DNA from: Larimichthys crocea
Lineage: Eukaryota; Chordata; Actinopteri; Sciaenidae
Assembly: GCF_000972845.2 (NCBI RefSeq)
Contig: NC_040019.1
Location: forward strand, 8,663,774-8,727,773
Direction of reading: 5' to 3'
Length of the DNA: 64,000 bases
Of the stretch, positions 49,500 to 60,675 are shown piece after piece. Under the pieces are notes generated by a model, which had not been told where the DNA came from, ran no database searches, and worked only from the letters and a program-made list of their open reading frames with translations. The position numbers and the translations under genes are program-made. Numbering within the stretch: position 1 is the stretch's first letter; the number at the start of each line of letters is the position of its first letter.

Positions 49500-49730
49500 C
49501 AGTTTTCCATCAGCCTAAGTAACATTTAAATTCACGATGATTCAGTCACAGGTGTGCCGTTGTTGGGTGTTTTATAGCCGCTTCAAACATGTCTCAGCCA
49601 ATCAGAGCCACGGACTGAAACCTCCTTTTAATAATTAGGTCAAATAATTAATGAAATAATGAAACAATGAGCCTGGAGAGGCCTTGTTTTACATCTCAGA
49701 GGCGTTGATAGGCCTCATCATGATGCCAAG
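49500..49730. promoter_or_regulatory. strong candidate conserved noncoding element
   Basis: ACGATGATTCAGTCACAGGT, GTTTTATAGCCGCTTCAAAC, CAGCCAATCAGAGCCACGGA (CCAAT core), TTTTAATAATTAGGTCAAAT, AATTAATGAAATAATGAAAC and CTCAGAGGCGTTGATAGGCC. It is dense in ATTA cores and free of simple repeats. It also contains one AGGTGTG (49,550-49,556) resembling a T-box half-site. Inference only. Confidence 0.42.
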
Positions 49731-50129
49731 TGGAGGTTGAAGTGTCCGATGGCTTATTGGTTTTAAGAATCAGCAGAAAGACTCTATGTGCTTTAGTACT
49801 GAAAATGATATGACAAAAATATGTGAAAGTTATGAATTGAATTGAAATGTCATATTCGCAACATGCCGTGTTTCTTGGAATGCAACCCTTGTATGTAATG
49901 ATTTTGTTTTTCACATATTAATGTCATTTATGTGCTTTGATATGTCAGTGATGTGATGACTGATGACACACAGCTGTTTGCAGTTCTAGCTTTGAAACAG
50001 ACTTGCGTGGCTAAATATGCTAAATCCACACCCTCACACATGTTTCCCCATCGTCTGAGGACAGACTTAGGCTGCTCAATTAGTTTTAATATAGTGATCA
50101 ATATCTGACAGAAAGCCTTTCAAAGTCCT

Positions 50130-50300
50130 TTCAGTGCAGACCTGTGTGTGTGGCTTATGTGGCTTATAAATTGAGAGTAATTAGCATGGTAATCACGACA
50201 TCAGCAATTAACTACTACTTTCAAGTCACATTAGACCTTTCAACTGAACTAATTAAAGCTCTAATTGGAGCTTTAATTCCTCAAGAGAAACATTTTTTTT
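50130..50300. promoter_or_regulatory. strong candidate conserved element with homeodomain palindrome
   Basis: GAGAGTAATTAGCATGGTAA, TCACGACATCAGCAATTAAC and then AATTAAAGCTC-TAATTG-GAGCTTTAATT (50,251-50,278), a perfect inverted repeat with 11-bp arms. It carries many TAAT cores and has a clean composition. Inference only. Confidence 0.42.
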
Positions 50301-50909
50301 AAATACTAGAATGACACAGTGACACATCTATAAGAGATTCTTTGTTTGCAGATGAAAAAGAAACTTTGTAAAAGTACTAATTAAAAATTAAAATGTCCAA
50401 TAAATATGTAACAGGGATACCGAGTCATTCCAGGACACCTCAGACCTGTGATCTATATCTGTGCCACTGACTGCAGTTCAATAATTCAAGTTCATAAATA
50501 ATGCACGTTTAGGTGCATTGACAAACATGAAGCTGATTTACAAAATCAGTGCAAAATTCCAGTCCTCATCCTTGGTTTTCTTCAAGGTCCAAGTTCCCCA
50601 CTTAGCCTTCCTGGATTGCTTGTGGCATACAGTCATCAAGAGGATTAATATCCTTCAAACTTTTATATCCGACATAAATGACAGATTGTTTTCCCTCTTG
50701 CGTTTTGATGTGCTGAAGTGAGGGGCACGAAGGGACTGCTTTGAAGTCCGCAGAGCTTTTATCTTTTTCTATTTACACTGGCTTAAGTGTTAAGTGGAGT
50801 TCTCCTTTGGCTTGAAGGATGTAATACCCTCCAATGAGAGATTTACAGGAAGGGGAATTGCAAAACTAGTGCGTTCCTTTTTTGGGGGCCCCTTCTAACA
50901 AAAAAATAT

Positions 50910-51190
50910 ATATATTTATGCAAACGCAGAGGCTGTAGACGGAAAGCACTCCCAGACAAAATCAGATGTTCTCAAACAGGCTGCCGTGCTGAGTTGGCAG
51001 ATGTTCTGTCGCTTCAGCAGGGACCCTTTAAACAAAAGCTGTTGATGGCTCTCTGCGTCGAGTGTAAGCTGCGCCAAGAGCTGCAATTCCTTGGAGCCAT
51101 CTGGAAGATGGCTGAGGGTTTGCTTGGCTGGAGCTGGCCTAGCACAGGAACACACCGGGACAGTGAGGGCACTAATTGAAACGAAAACTA
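50910..51190. promoter_or_regulatory. candidate conserved noncoding block
   Basis: AAACGCAGAGGCTGTAGACG, GGACCCTTTAAACAAAAGCT, GCTCTCTGCGTCGAGTGTAA, GCTGCAATTCCTTGGAGCCA. Higher GC than its surroundings. Open frames on both strands (79 and 61 codons) are not protein-like. Inference only. Confidence 0.33.
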
Positions 51191-52980
51191 ATGGAATTAT
51201 AATAGCAACTGACCTCTATTGACATGAGGGGAAGAGATGTTCACATTTCCTCCTTCCAAATATGGACAGATGGTATGGACCACAATTAAGATGATCTGTA
51301 GGAGCAGATCATACAATGAATAAAATTATCCACAATAACTGGGACATTTTTCTTGTTGAGGTTAAAAAAATGCAGATTTAAATTTTTGTGCACTTGGATA
51401 AAATGATTTTCAGCTTTATTATACTGGACTGGTGATAAAGATCTCAAATCATCACTAAATAAAATAATATGTAACACTGTGTGTAGATTGTGTGATGGGA
51501 AAATGTGTTTGTTTGTTTGCTTTGGTGATATATGTTTAACTTCTTAAAGAGCAATAATAATAGTGACAATTAAAACACAAATGTACAACTAGGTGGAGTG
51601 AACAGTCATAGTTTTCATAAAACTTAATTGAATGGGTGGTAGTTAATGCCACTAAAGACGTTGACCTAAGGATGGAGGCTGCTTCATTTGGAATAACTAA
51701 TTTTGTACAGGGATAAAAATACAAGAACCACCCACTTCTATTATACAGGTATACCATAACATTTTAGGTATAAAAGAAAAAATATATATAGTAAGCAGTG
51801 TTGTACAAATGATATAATGTACTGTATGTGTGTATTTCACTCCACCCCTCCCAAACCAGTGTCCTGTTTTTTGTGCCAAACCTTGTGACAACAAAGCCAT
51901 TTGTAAACTCACCAGGTTAGATGTCGCATGAGTTCAATGTAGAAGCTGTCCATCCTATAATCTTCCAAACTCATGCTCTCACGTTGGCTGATAATGACGA
52001 TGACCTGTACCACCCACAGCTCCAGCAGAGCCCTGAACCCTTGCTGACCTGGCTGGCATTTCAGGGGTCAAGCAGAGATAGGACCTACCACGTTGGCCGA
52101 CCCCCCCTACATATGATCACTGGCTAAAGGCAGCCATGACAGACAACAGACAGACAGCAAGGTATCCAAAGAGTGTGTGTCTGTGTGTGTGTCTCTCTCT
52201 CTTTAAAGTTAAGAAACATCAGCAGTGTTACCACCATCTACAAAGCAGTGTGAAGCTACAGCCCCCAGCTGCCTCCACTTCAGAGGGAGAGGGCATGTCA
52301 AAACAGCGCAGGGCTCTCTGCTCTGCCAAAGTCACGCCTGCAAGTGGAGCACTCTCACAGGTCAATGGCTGCGGCCGTGATCCTTCACGCACTTCTGCTC
52401 TGTTCGAGCTGTCTTCTGAGAGCTCAAGAGACCGGATGATGAATTCTGTAAAGATCTGCATTCACAGCAACATTAAAATGACATCAAACATCTTACTGTG
52501 TTTTGTGAAATAACTGAAGTATAGCTCCTGTAATGATCAGCCATTTTGGGGAGCTCTGAAGTGTTCCTCTCGTCAAATGAAATCATTTAGCAGTATTTCC
52601 AGGTAGTGCATCTGTTGCTTTTAATCCAGTGTCTTGTGTCTTTTGGTGTATTATTTATTCTGGTAGATCTTCAACAAATTTGTCTTGCAGCTAGGTGAAA
52701 CATAAAAACACACAGAGATGTACTAAGATACATAAAACATACAACGTATGGCAAACTAATCGTGTATTTAACAGTTTGGTGGCCTGATACATAAAATAAT
52801 AATTTACCCTGATTTACTACAGTAAAATAATTGTGATTTACACTGTAAATTAAGGTCGTGGGCATAATGTATACATATATACAATATACTGAATCAAAAA
52901 CACATTTCCATTACATGTTACCATTCAGTTAAAAGGTGACGTCTTTTACATTCTGTTTCATGATGACAAACAGCCGGAAT
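51191..52980. other. intergenic desert with a weak candidate element
   Basis: A/T-rich to 51,900, then a mixed stretch at 51,915-52,120 (CACGTTGGCTGATAATGACG, GGACCTACCACGTTGGCCGA) that could be conserved. A GT/CT run at 52,171-52,205 follows. The 125-codon frame at 52,136-52,513 shows no family resemblance. Confidence 0.5.
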
Positions 52981-52984
52981 TTTA

Positions 52985-53310
52985 GTGTTAAGTCAACCTT
53001 TTCACCCTCATAAGAGGGCTTTTTTGAACAACCTTGTCGACGCATGTGGTGCACTACTGGCAGAAAAGCGACATAAAATGTCATTGACTTCTAATTGTGT
53101 TTCCGCTAATGCTATGTCAAGCCAGAGCCTGGCCTCCTTTGTCCAGTCTCTAGGCGATTTGGCTGCAGCAATGCACTCGGAAAGCAAGATAACAGGTGAA
53201 TGGCCATGGTCTAATAGGCCATCTCTGGAAAACACATCGCGGTCAATTAAGAGTCCACTACCTCCTGTTGTGATGGCCATTAGACAGCCCCACCATGACA
53301 AGTGACTCTT
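52985..53310. promoter_or_regulatory. candidate conserved noncoding block with open frames on both strands
   Basis: CCTTGTCGACGCATGTGGTG, GCGACATAAAATGTCATTGA, CTAATTGTGTTTCCGCTAAT, GGCTGCAGCAATGCACTCGG, CGCGGTCAATTAAGAGTCCA. Frames of 106 codons (+) and 97 codons (-) span nearly the whole block, but neither has a recognisable domain. A conserved element without stops is more likely than a gene. Confidence 0.38.
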
Positions 53311-54689
53311 CAGTGGCTTTTACTCTTCAGCTACTCGCTCCTTTTCATTCAGTGTCCTCGACCTTCCCAGTCCCTCAAAGACTGACTTTTTGTCTAGTTT
53401 TGTTGTCCACTAGGCATTTCTGGATTCTATTAAAATGCCGTTTTCCACTCAAGGATTTTATGTGACCCTGATGGTCAAAAATAACCTCCTTCACTACCTC
53501 TTTTTTCTCTCACATATTCTCCCCCACTACATTACACAAAATGAGCAGAGCTCTTACCTCCCTTCAAGAGGACATCCTTTAGAATCATTACATACACACA
53601 ATAAGCTAACTTAAATGTCCATACCATTTGTTTGACGAATGCATTTACCATTTTTCATATTTGATTCCCAGCCCTCTGAGGTACACACACACACACACAC
53701 ACACACACCCATTAACAGGCAATTTACGTAATATGGTACTCCCCCTCACTTTGGAATAATTTCAGAATTGTGCAACAGCTCAGACAGACAGCACGCCAAA
53801 GAGTTGAAGTCAAACATCAAACGTGCCGCTGTGAGCTGGCGCTTCGAGAAGCCTTCAGTACTGATGTCTGCCCCATTGTGAGTACAGTACTATACTGATG
53901 TGGCACTCCTTTTTTTTGCGGCTCAGAGCCATTTCCTCAGCCAGATTTTTTTAGTCAGCTTACAAAAAAGTACAGGGAAAGCCCTTTTTTAATACGATAC
54001 AAGTTTACTTTGTTCCCTTTCTGCTATAAGTTACTGTTAATGCAAGAGTTCATGCAAGAGTTGAACACAGATTATAAAACTAGAATATCTTGTTGAGCAG
54101 GAAGGACAGCAGCTGGGCAATAGTCACTTGACAGTACCATTCATTATTTTCATTAGCTTCAATGAACCCTTCAGTAAACAGCGCTGTTCTTCAAACGTCG
54201 GAATATCATCTCATCTTCACATTCAGGCTTATTCATAATGACAGAAGTAATGCTTATTGTTATAGCGAGGCTTTAGATGTTATCTCTGGATGTAATGTGC
54301 AGGGCAGATGCTGGAAAATAATGATTCACACCTCTTGACAACACAGTGTGTAATAAACAGCTTATCTTTGCCTTCACACAGCATGTTATATGGCCCATTT
54401 AAATTATGATTGTCCCTACTACACACTGTATTCACACCATTTGTTATGCTGCGGCATTCTTAAAAACATCATCATAGCTAATTCGGGTAAAATAAGAGTG
54501 TGAAATAATTTCTCAAACCTGACAAAAAAAAAAATCAATATATTGTAACCTGAACATTAAGAACACCAAAATTGTACTTGAGTAAATATATTTCTACTGA
54601 CTATCAGTCGTCAAAATAAAATAAAAATAAAGCACACAGTCTGTGTTTTAGAGTCTTTTGAATTAAAAGAGAGAACACCGAACACAACA
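53311..54689. other. intergenic, between last candidate element and med13l 3' end
   Basis: Noncoding, with (AC)n at 53,683-53,708 and a mixed stretch at 53,790-53,900 (CATCAAACGTGCCGCTGTGA, GGCGCTTCGAGAAGCC). Nothing else recognised. It ends at the predicted med13l polyadenylation site. Confidence 0.55.
53683..53708. repeat. (AC)n microsatellite
   Basis: About 13 AC units. Confidence 0.9.
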
Positions 54690-56436
54690 TCATTTTCAAG
54701 AGTTTTAATAATTTACTAAAAAAGAGTGTAAAAGTAACAGATCTCTCCCACTAAAGTGGATCTGTCTGATATTCAAAGTGATGACAGATGTAACAAATTT
54801 TTGCAAACTTGCCATTGTCTGTACATTTGTGTACACTTACTTGGCAATTTAACATCTTGGCTGTAATTAAATGAATTTTGTACTGTATACTGTATATTAA
54901 AAAAAGCTCACAGCAAAAAAATACTTTGATATGAATCACTTGAAAGTAAACCAACCAGCATGAAATGTACAGCTTTAAGAAATTCCAAAAAACACAGCTG
55001 AAAAGTGTATATACAAACATGCTAGGAATCTAACAAAGAGCAGAGTGAAGCTGAAGAGACAGGCCTTTCTAATGGTTTGCTTGACATCATTTAGGAGTGC
55101 CAATGAAATAAAAGCATCATTCTTAAATATTCAATAACCTTGCAATGTTCAAATACCATCGTCTTCTATTGCCTATTTCAAGTTTTTTTTTTTTAGCAGA
55201 AGAGGAACACTTTATAAATATAGAGTATACTGTATCTCCTGCATCAATCAGTTTAATTTAAACTCATTAAATAAAAAGGCAAAATGTTCAGTATCTGTAG
55301 AAAATAAAAAAACAAAAAACAAAATCCATTTTCTTTGATAAATGTTCATACTGTGTCCACTTCTAAAGAGATGGTTGTGTCCATCACCCTTATCTTTAAG
55401 TGCCTGCTTGGAAGAGGTAATATATATTTATGTATATACATATATATATCAAATTCTATGACATGATATAATTTGTATAAATATGGCATCTTTACAATTG
55501 CATTAAAATGACAATTTTTATTTCAGATCCCAAGACAATTAACAGTCAATTGGGAAAAAAAAGGCCTTGTTTTAGTTTCTCATTTTCTTGTTTTAAATAT
55601 TAAAAATAAGTCTCAATTCTTTGCAAATGTATGTCTTACATTATAAACAACACTTCTGTCTTAAATGGTCAAATAATTTCCATTGTGTTCATATCTACAA
55701 CACTTTGGAAGGTGAGGAAAAAAGTGCCAAATGCTCCCCCTTTGGAGTAAATAAGGACGTTTGCCCCTTTCAGAGTAAAGGTAAACGTTTCTTCAACCCG
55801 CCTGCAAGTCCCAAGAAGCTCAACAGTGCAGTTCTATACAAAAATGTAAAAGCATCATCGATGTAACAAAGCCATGTGTTTGTGTTGTCATGCCATTTTG
55901 CTGGTTGTACAATATGGAGTTATGTGGCCCTGCACAGAAGTCCTTTTTCACAGGTGAAGGTGTAAAGAGATTCATACAGAGTTTCTCTGTAAATGTCATC
56001 CACAGACGTTTTAAATGCCATGAAGAGGTGATGCCCAAGTGGAACATAATGCTATTTAGATCAGGAGAAAGTTAACATTGTGATATGTCAGTAAAATGGG
56101 CATAGTTGGACAGATCCATTGGTTCCTTTCTCAGAAAGCACCATAACTGGCACATAACCAGTTAAGAAGGTACAGACTGTACTGTGTTTGCAGGGTGTCG
56201 CACTTAACAAGTAAAAGTAAAATTGTTCGGAGCATTTCACTCTTCTTATTCATTACATTCCAGGTATGGGAGAGTCCGACTTGCCCCGTCCTTTATTTGG
56301 CCATTGAATCCAAGTCTACCAGAAACAACAGAAGAGCTCTGGTGCTCTCTGGTGCTCAGAAGGAGGAAGCATAGGCACGGAGGAAATGAAGGTAACCGTC
56401 AGTCCACTTAAGAGTTGTCCTTCAAGTCTCACACAG
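54690..56436 (-). other. med13l: med13l 3' UTR (predicted extent)
   Basis: About 1.75 kb of A/T-rich sequence follows the stop codon with no intron signals needed. The proposed end rests on an ATTAAA hexamer (minus strand, 54,704-54,709) followed by a GT-rich stretch at about 54,672-54,688, the usual arrangement around a cleavage site. Two TGTATATA motifs on the minus strand (55,433-55,440 and 55,008-55,015) match the Pumilio-binding consensus TGTANATA. Human MED13L also has a long 3' UTR. An earlier polyadenylation site, for example AAATAAA near 55,517-55,523, could be used instead. Confidence 0.5.
54704..54709 (-). terminator. candidate polyadenylation signal ATTAAA
   Basis: The minus strand reads ATTAAA, the commonest variant of AATAAA. 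It is followed 15-35 bases downstream by a GT-rich tract (54,672-54,688), which fits a CstF-binding downstream element. Cleavage would fall near 54,690. Confidence 0.5.
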
Positions 56437-56569
56437 CTAAAGCATGTTCAGAATGGCATTGTACATTTGGATCAGTACGGCCAAGTGGACAGGCAGGCAG
56501 GACTGGCGGTCTTGGGTGGCAGGGGTGCACGTCAGCCAGGAGAGGGCATTGTACTGCTCCAATACAAAC
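56437..56569 (-). CDS. med13l: med13l last coding exon N (133 bp) with stop
   Basis: Encodes residues 824-867 and the TAG stop at 56,437-56,439. [40 protein letters not shown] and a final leucine reproduce the family C-terminus (human ends YNAIMNIL or YNFIMNML). The acceptor is acacag at the 56,570 side. The protein therefore ends at the normal family position without truncation. Confidence 0.95.
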
Positions 56570-59500
56570 CTGTGTTTGAAAAAAAAAACAATTTTAGCAA
56601 CAATTTAAAAAAATATCTAATTATTTTATTCTTTTTTATTTATATTTTAAAGGTTTACCAGTTATTCACTTTTAAAATTGATAATGAATATGAATTAACC
56701 AATGGATTTAGTGGTATCTAGCAGTGTCGTTGATGATTGCAACTCCTCGCCTCACCCTCTCCTCCCTAGTGTGGAGGGGGGAGGAACTAAGGTGGCCACA
56801 AATGCACAAAAGAAATCTAATCTATCTTTAATAAAGACAATGATAACAGCAAATAAAAATGTTTATCATCAGTTATGATGCATATGCAAATGACTTTAAC
56901 ACATAAACATGTCCTCTACACACTGCAGAAAACTAGCATTTGTTAACACTGAGATAATTAATGTTACTTAATGAAGTAAGTGACGTAAAAATATTTACAA
57001 AGAACAGATATCTTAAATACATAGATCTGTATCAGTTACTTGAATAAGAACACAGACCTTAATAGCTTCACCCTCCAGTATCTGCAGTTCTATACAGCAG
57101 ATGATAAAGAAATCTAAAGGGAAAACATGTGTTTTGTTTTTACCTGAGCACATCAGAGGTGGTCTTTGAGTCTAAGGGATGAGGGGTCCTCTTAGTCTTG
57201 TCTGTCACCAGCTCATCTGAGTGGGCTATGGAGATATGGTGGTGGAGGGAGGCCTGGAGAAAAGATACAGAGAGTGTAAGTCAAATGTTGATGCGTGCTG
57301 GGTTGTACTGAGCAGCTGTACGCTTCTTTAATGTTTAATCCCATAATTAGAAGAATTTCTGCACAAATCAGTTTATCAGTATCACGTTCCATCTCTCTGT
57401 TTCTCTCTCAAATAAAATATGCTTTATTAGCATTCTCTTTGTCTGTCTCACCCACCACAAACACACATACGCACACAGTGTTTTGAGTACCTTTAGGAAG
57501 AGTGGACACTGGCTCTCAGCCTGCGGGCAGGAGGCCCAGAACCAGTGAGGAAGTCCATTTGCCTGTGCAGTGGAGACATAGTAGCCCAGAGCCAGCGGCT
57601 GCTGCTTCAGCTCTTCTGGTGGACTGTCCCTGGACAGTAAGCGCTCTCCCTGGCTCTATAAATGCAGGAGAAGGCAAATAATTAATTCAAACCTCTTATG
57701 GTCCAAATAAATCCTGGGTCATGGTCTATTTATCCATTGATATTTTTTGTAATTTTTAGCCTTTGTACTATCAGGAGTAGGTTGTCTTCCTTTTGAAAGA
57801 TTATGTAAACTAGTCCACAATGATGCATGAATGCATGAGTACTGACAAAAACCATAATAAAAGTAAATTATTTTTATAAAATATATTTATGTAATACTAA
57901 AAGATTGAAACAATGCTATGAGATATCTGTTTATTAATTTGTTTCCAATGTTTTGAACTGTGCTTGAATCCAGATTTACTGAAGGTTAAAGTAATTTATT
58001 TTTCAAGCACAACATAATTAGAGCAAAAGAACAAATATAATACACCCTGCATGTAAAAAAAAAAAAAATGAAACCAAAATATAAACACAATCCTGCTCCT
58101 TAGATATTACAGCTAAAAACACAACTGAGCCACATAATGTTCTTTTTACACATCAAACATAAAGTGTGCTCTCGGTAGGTATAAACCACTTCCGTAAACA
58201 GGTACTTTGGTCTACATTCATCAGACAACAAATCAGGACATTCTGTAGGTTTTATGGAAAAAGCTTGTGTCTAATGTTGTGACATAATGGAAAATAGAAC
58301 AAAAAGTGCATTTCATTTTCTGCCTCTCTCAGATCACACAGGTGACACTTTCTATACTCCTCTGGAAGTGGAAGCATCCAGTTTCCAGTGCCAGAGGGAA
58401 GATACCACATCTGAACTGGCTTCAGACAGACCTCTTTGTTCTAGTCAGGTTGAGGGTGACATAAAGTGCTCTGGTACAGACTGTACAGTATCAGTTTTGG
58501 TTTTCACAAAACTTCTTCTGACATTTTCTGTTCATAATTTCCAAGTAGTATTGTTTTAATTATATATATATAATGTGTTTTGTCAGTCTGTTATCTGGCA
58601 TGTTGATTAATGTATTCCACAGCTGCAACATAACACTCTTATGCCAGAAAACTGTGCATAGCTCTCTGTTTGCTTACAATAACCTTTTGCCCCTGCACCA
58701 TAATCTAAAATAGGACAGACACAAGATTTATAAAACTGTACACACACACAACTTTAGGTCAGGTGAGGTGCTTCTAGTTTATAGCATGCAATCCTTGTAG
58801 ATCAAAAGATATATACCGTAGTATATTACACTACTTTCAATTACACATACAACTCCAGCAAAGAAAAATACTGGTTTTAACCACCAATTTCTCCACCTAA
58901 GGTAATAAGCTATTATTTTCCACTGAGTCAAGTTTTCTTGCTCCAAGGTTTTGCAAAGGAACAGCATACATACTTGCATTTTTCCCCTGCAGGTCAAAGC
59001 ATTAATAACATACACAGAGCTAACACAAGTATGCACAACACTTATTTCAACCTGTAACTTGTTATTGTACAGCTACACCTTTCTTGAGCTGTTCCCACAG
59101 TTTGTCAGTACTGAATGACATGTGCTCTAGTACTGGTTGTCAACACACCTCTTCTTCTGTGCCTCCAAGACAAATTCCTCTGCATCTATTATACTTGGGA
59201 AAACTCTAATTCTGATTTAGAATATGAAGTGTTGAGTGTCAAATACTGTAAAAGAAGTAGCTTGCAAGCTGCAGAGAACAAAATCAAATCTGAACCCAAA
59301 GAAGTATGTAGTTCCCCCAAAACACATCTGTAATAAACAGTTGTCCATAGCAATGATGACAATGCTTAATGTCTATAGGTCATATAACAATAGTTCAATC
59401 TTTAGATATTTCAACGTTACCCAGGTGTTTTCACCTGTAGGGCATGTCATTGTTTTCCTTTGTACGAGGGTGTTATTTGCAACAGCTCAAGCCACTATAG

Positions 59501-60629
59501 GATGATTTCTTTCAACTAGTCCCTGACTCACCTTGGTGTGCTGGAAATGTGATCCCATTCCCATCCCGGACGGAGAGCCAGGTGAGGGCACAGGAGAGGT
59601 GTTAGGGGAAGGGTGGAGGTTCCCTGTAATCAGCATCATGTCATGGCCAATGTCGTTCTCCAGTTCATCGGGAAAGGGCAGATCGAACATGTCATCTGAG
59701 GGAAGCAACGGAGATGTAAAAGATGTCAGCACATCCCCAAAGAATTTAAACTTTGGTTATTAATATTAGGGCATAACTAATCTAGAGCTGTCTAGTATAA
59801 GAGACACTGTATTCCAGATATGGAAATTCATTCACTTTGCACAGGCCATTTGTGACTGTTATGTGAGCAGTGATGCTTTAGCGTAAAGACGCCACCTGTT
59901 GGTGCATAATATACATGCACACATATATTTATATACACACACATATAAATTTATTGAACAGCAACTATGAATATATATGTAAATGAGGGTATAACTGTAT
60001 GTCTCAAGACATAATAAGTAATCTTGTTTTACTGTTATCCTGCTGGTCATTACCATTATTGTCCTCAGTAGGGTAGGAGCTGGGTGCCAGCTGGGTGGTG
60101 GCAGAAGTTGGGAAGACTAGAATGTGTGTGCAGGAAGCATCCTGAGGTGTGTTCAGCTGCGAGGTCTGCAAGTTCAGTGCAGTGCTGCGGCCAAACACTG
60201 AGCCCATGGTCACTGCATCTACATACACACACAAGCACATTTAGAAACACAGCAAAGGTGAGATGTCCATTTAGTATAGGTTTAGGGCACAACATTAATC
60301 TGTGTTTTCATTAATATCTTTTGTCATTGTTCTTTTTATCAATGGGAACCTAAGACAAACAATATAATTACAGCATACTGCAACATCCAATATTATTATC
60401 ACCATAAACATCACCACTGTCACACTGTCATTATGTTGCTGCCATCCTCTAACAGGCTACTAACCAGGCATGACCACAAGGGAGCCCTGCGGCTCCATGG
60501 CTACGAGGCAGGCGCTGAGGATGGTGGGAGAATCAGCAGCTGAGATCCCACACATACGACAAGCCTCCCTCAGCTGGCGCCCTATTGAATGCAGGGAATG
60601 CTCCCCAAGGAGTGAGCTCCAGTCTAGTT

Positions 60630-60675
<46 letters not shown>

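Noticed and set aside
58287..58559. 90-codon open frame inside a med13l intron, plus strand
   Set aside because: Antisense to the gene, no family resemblance, and the med13l reading frame is complete without it.
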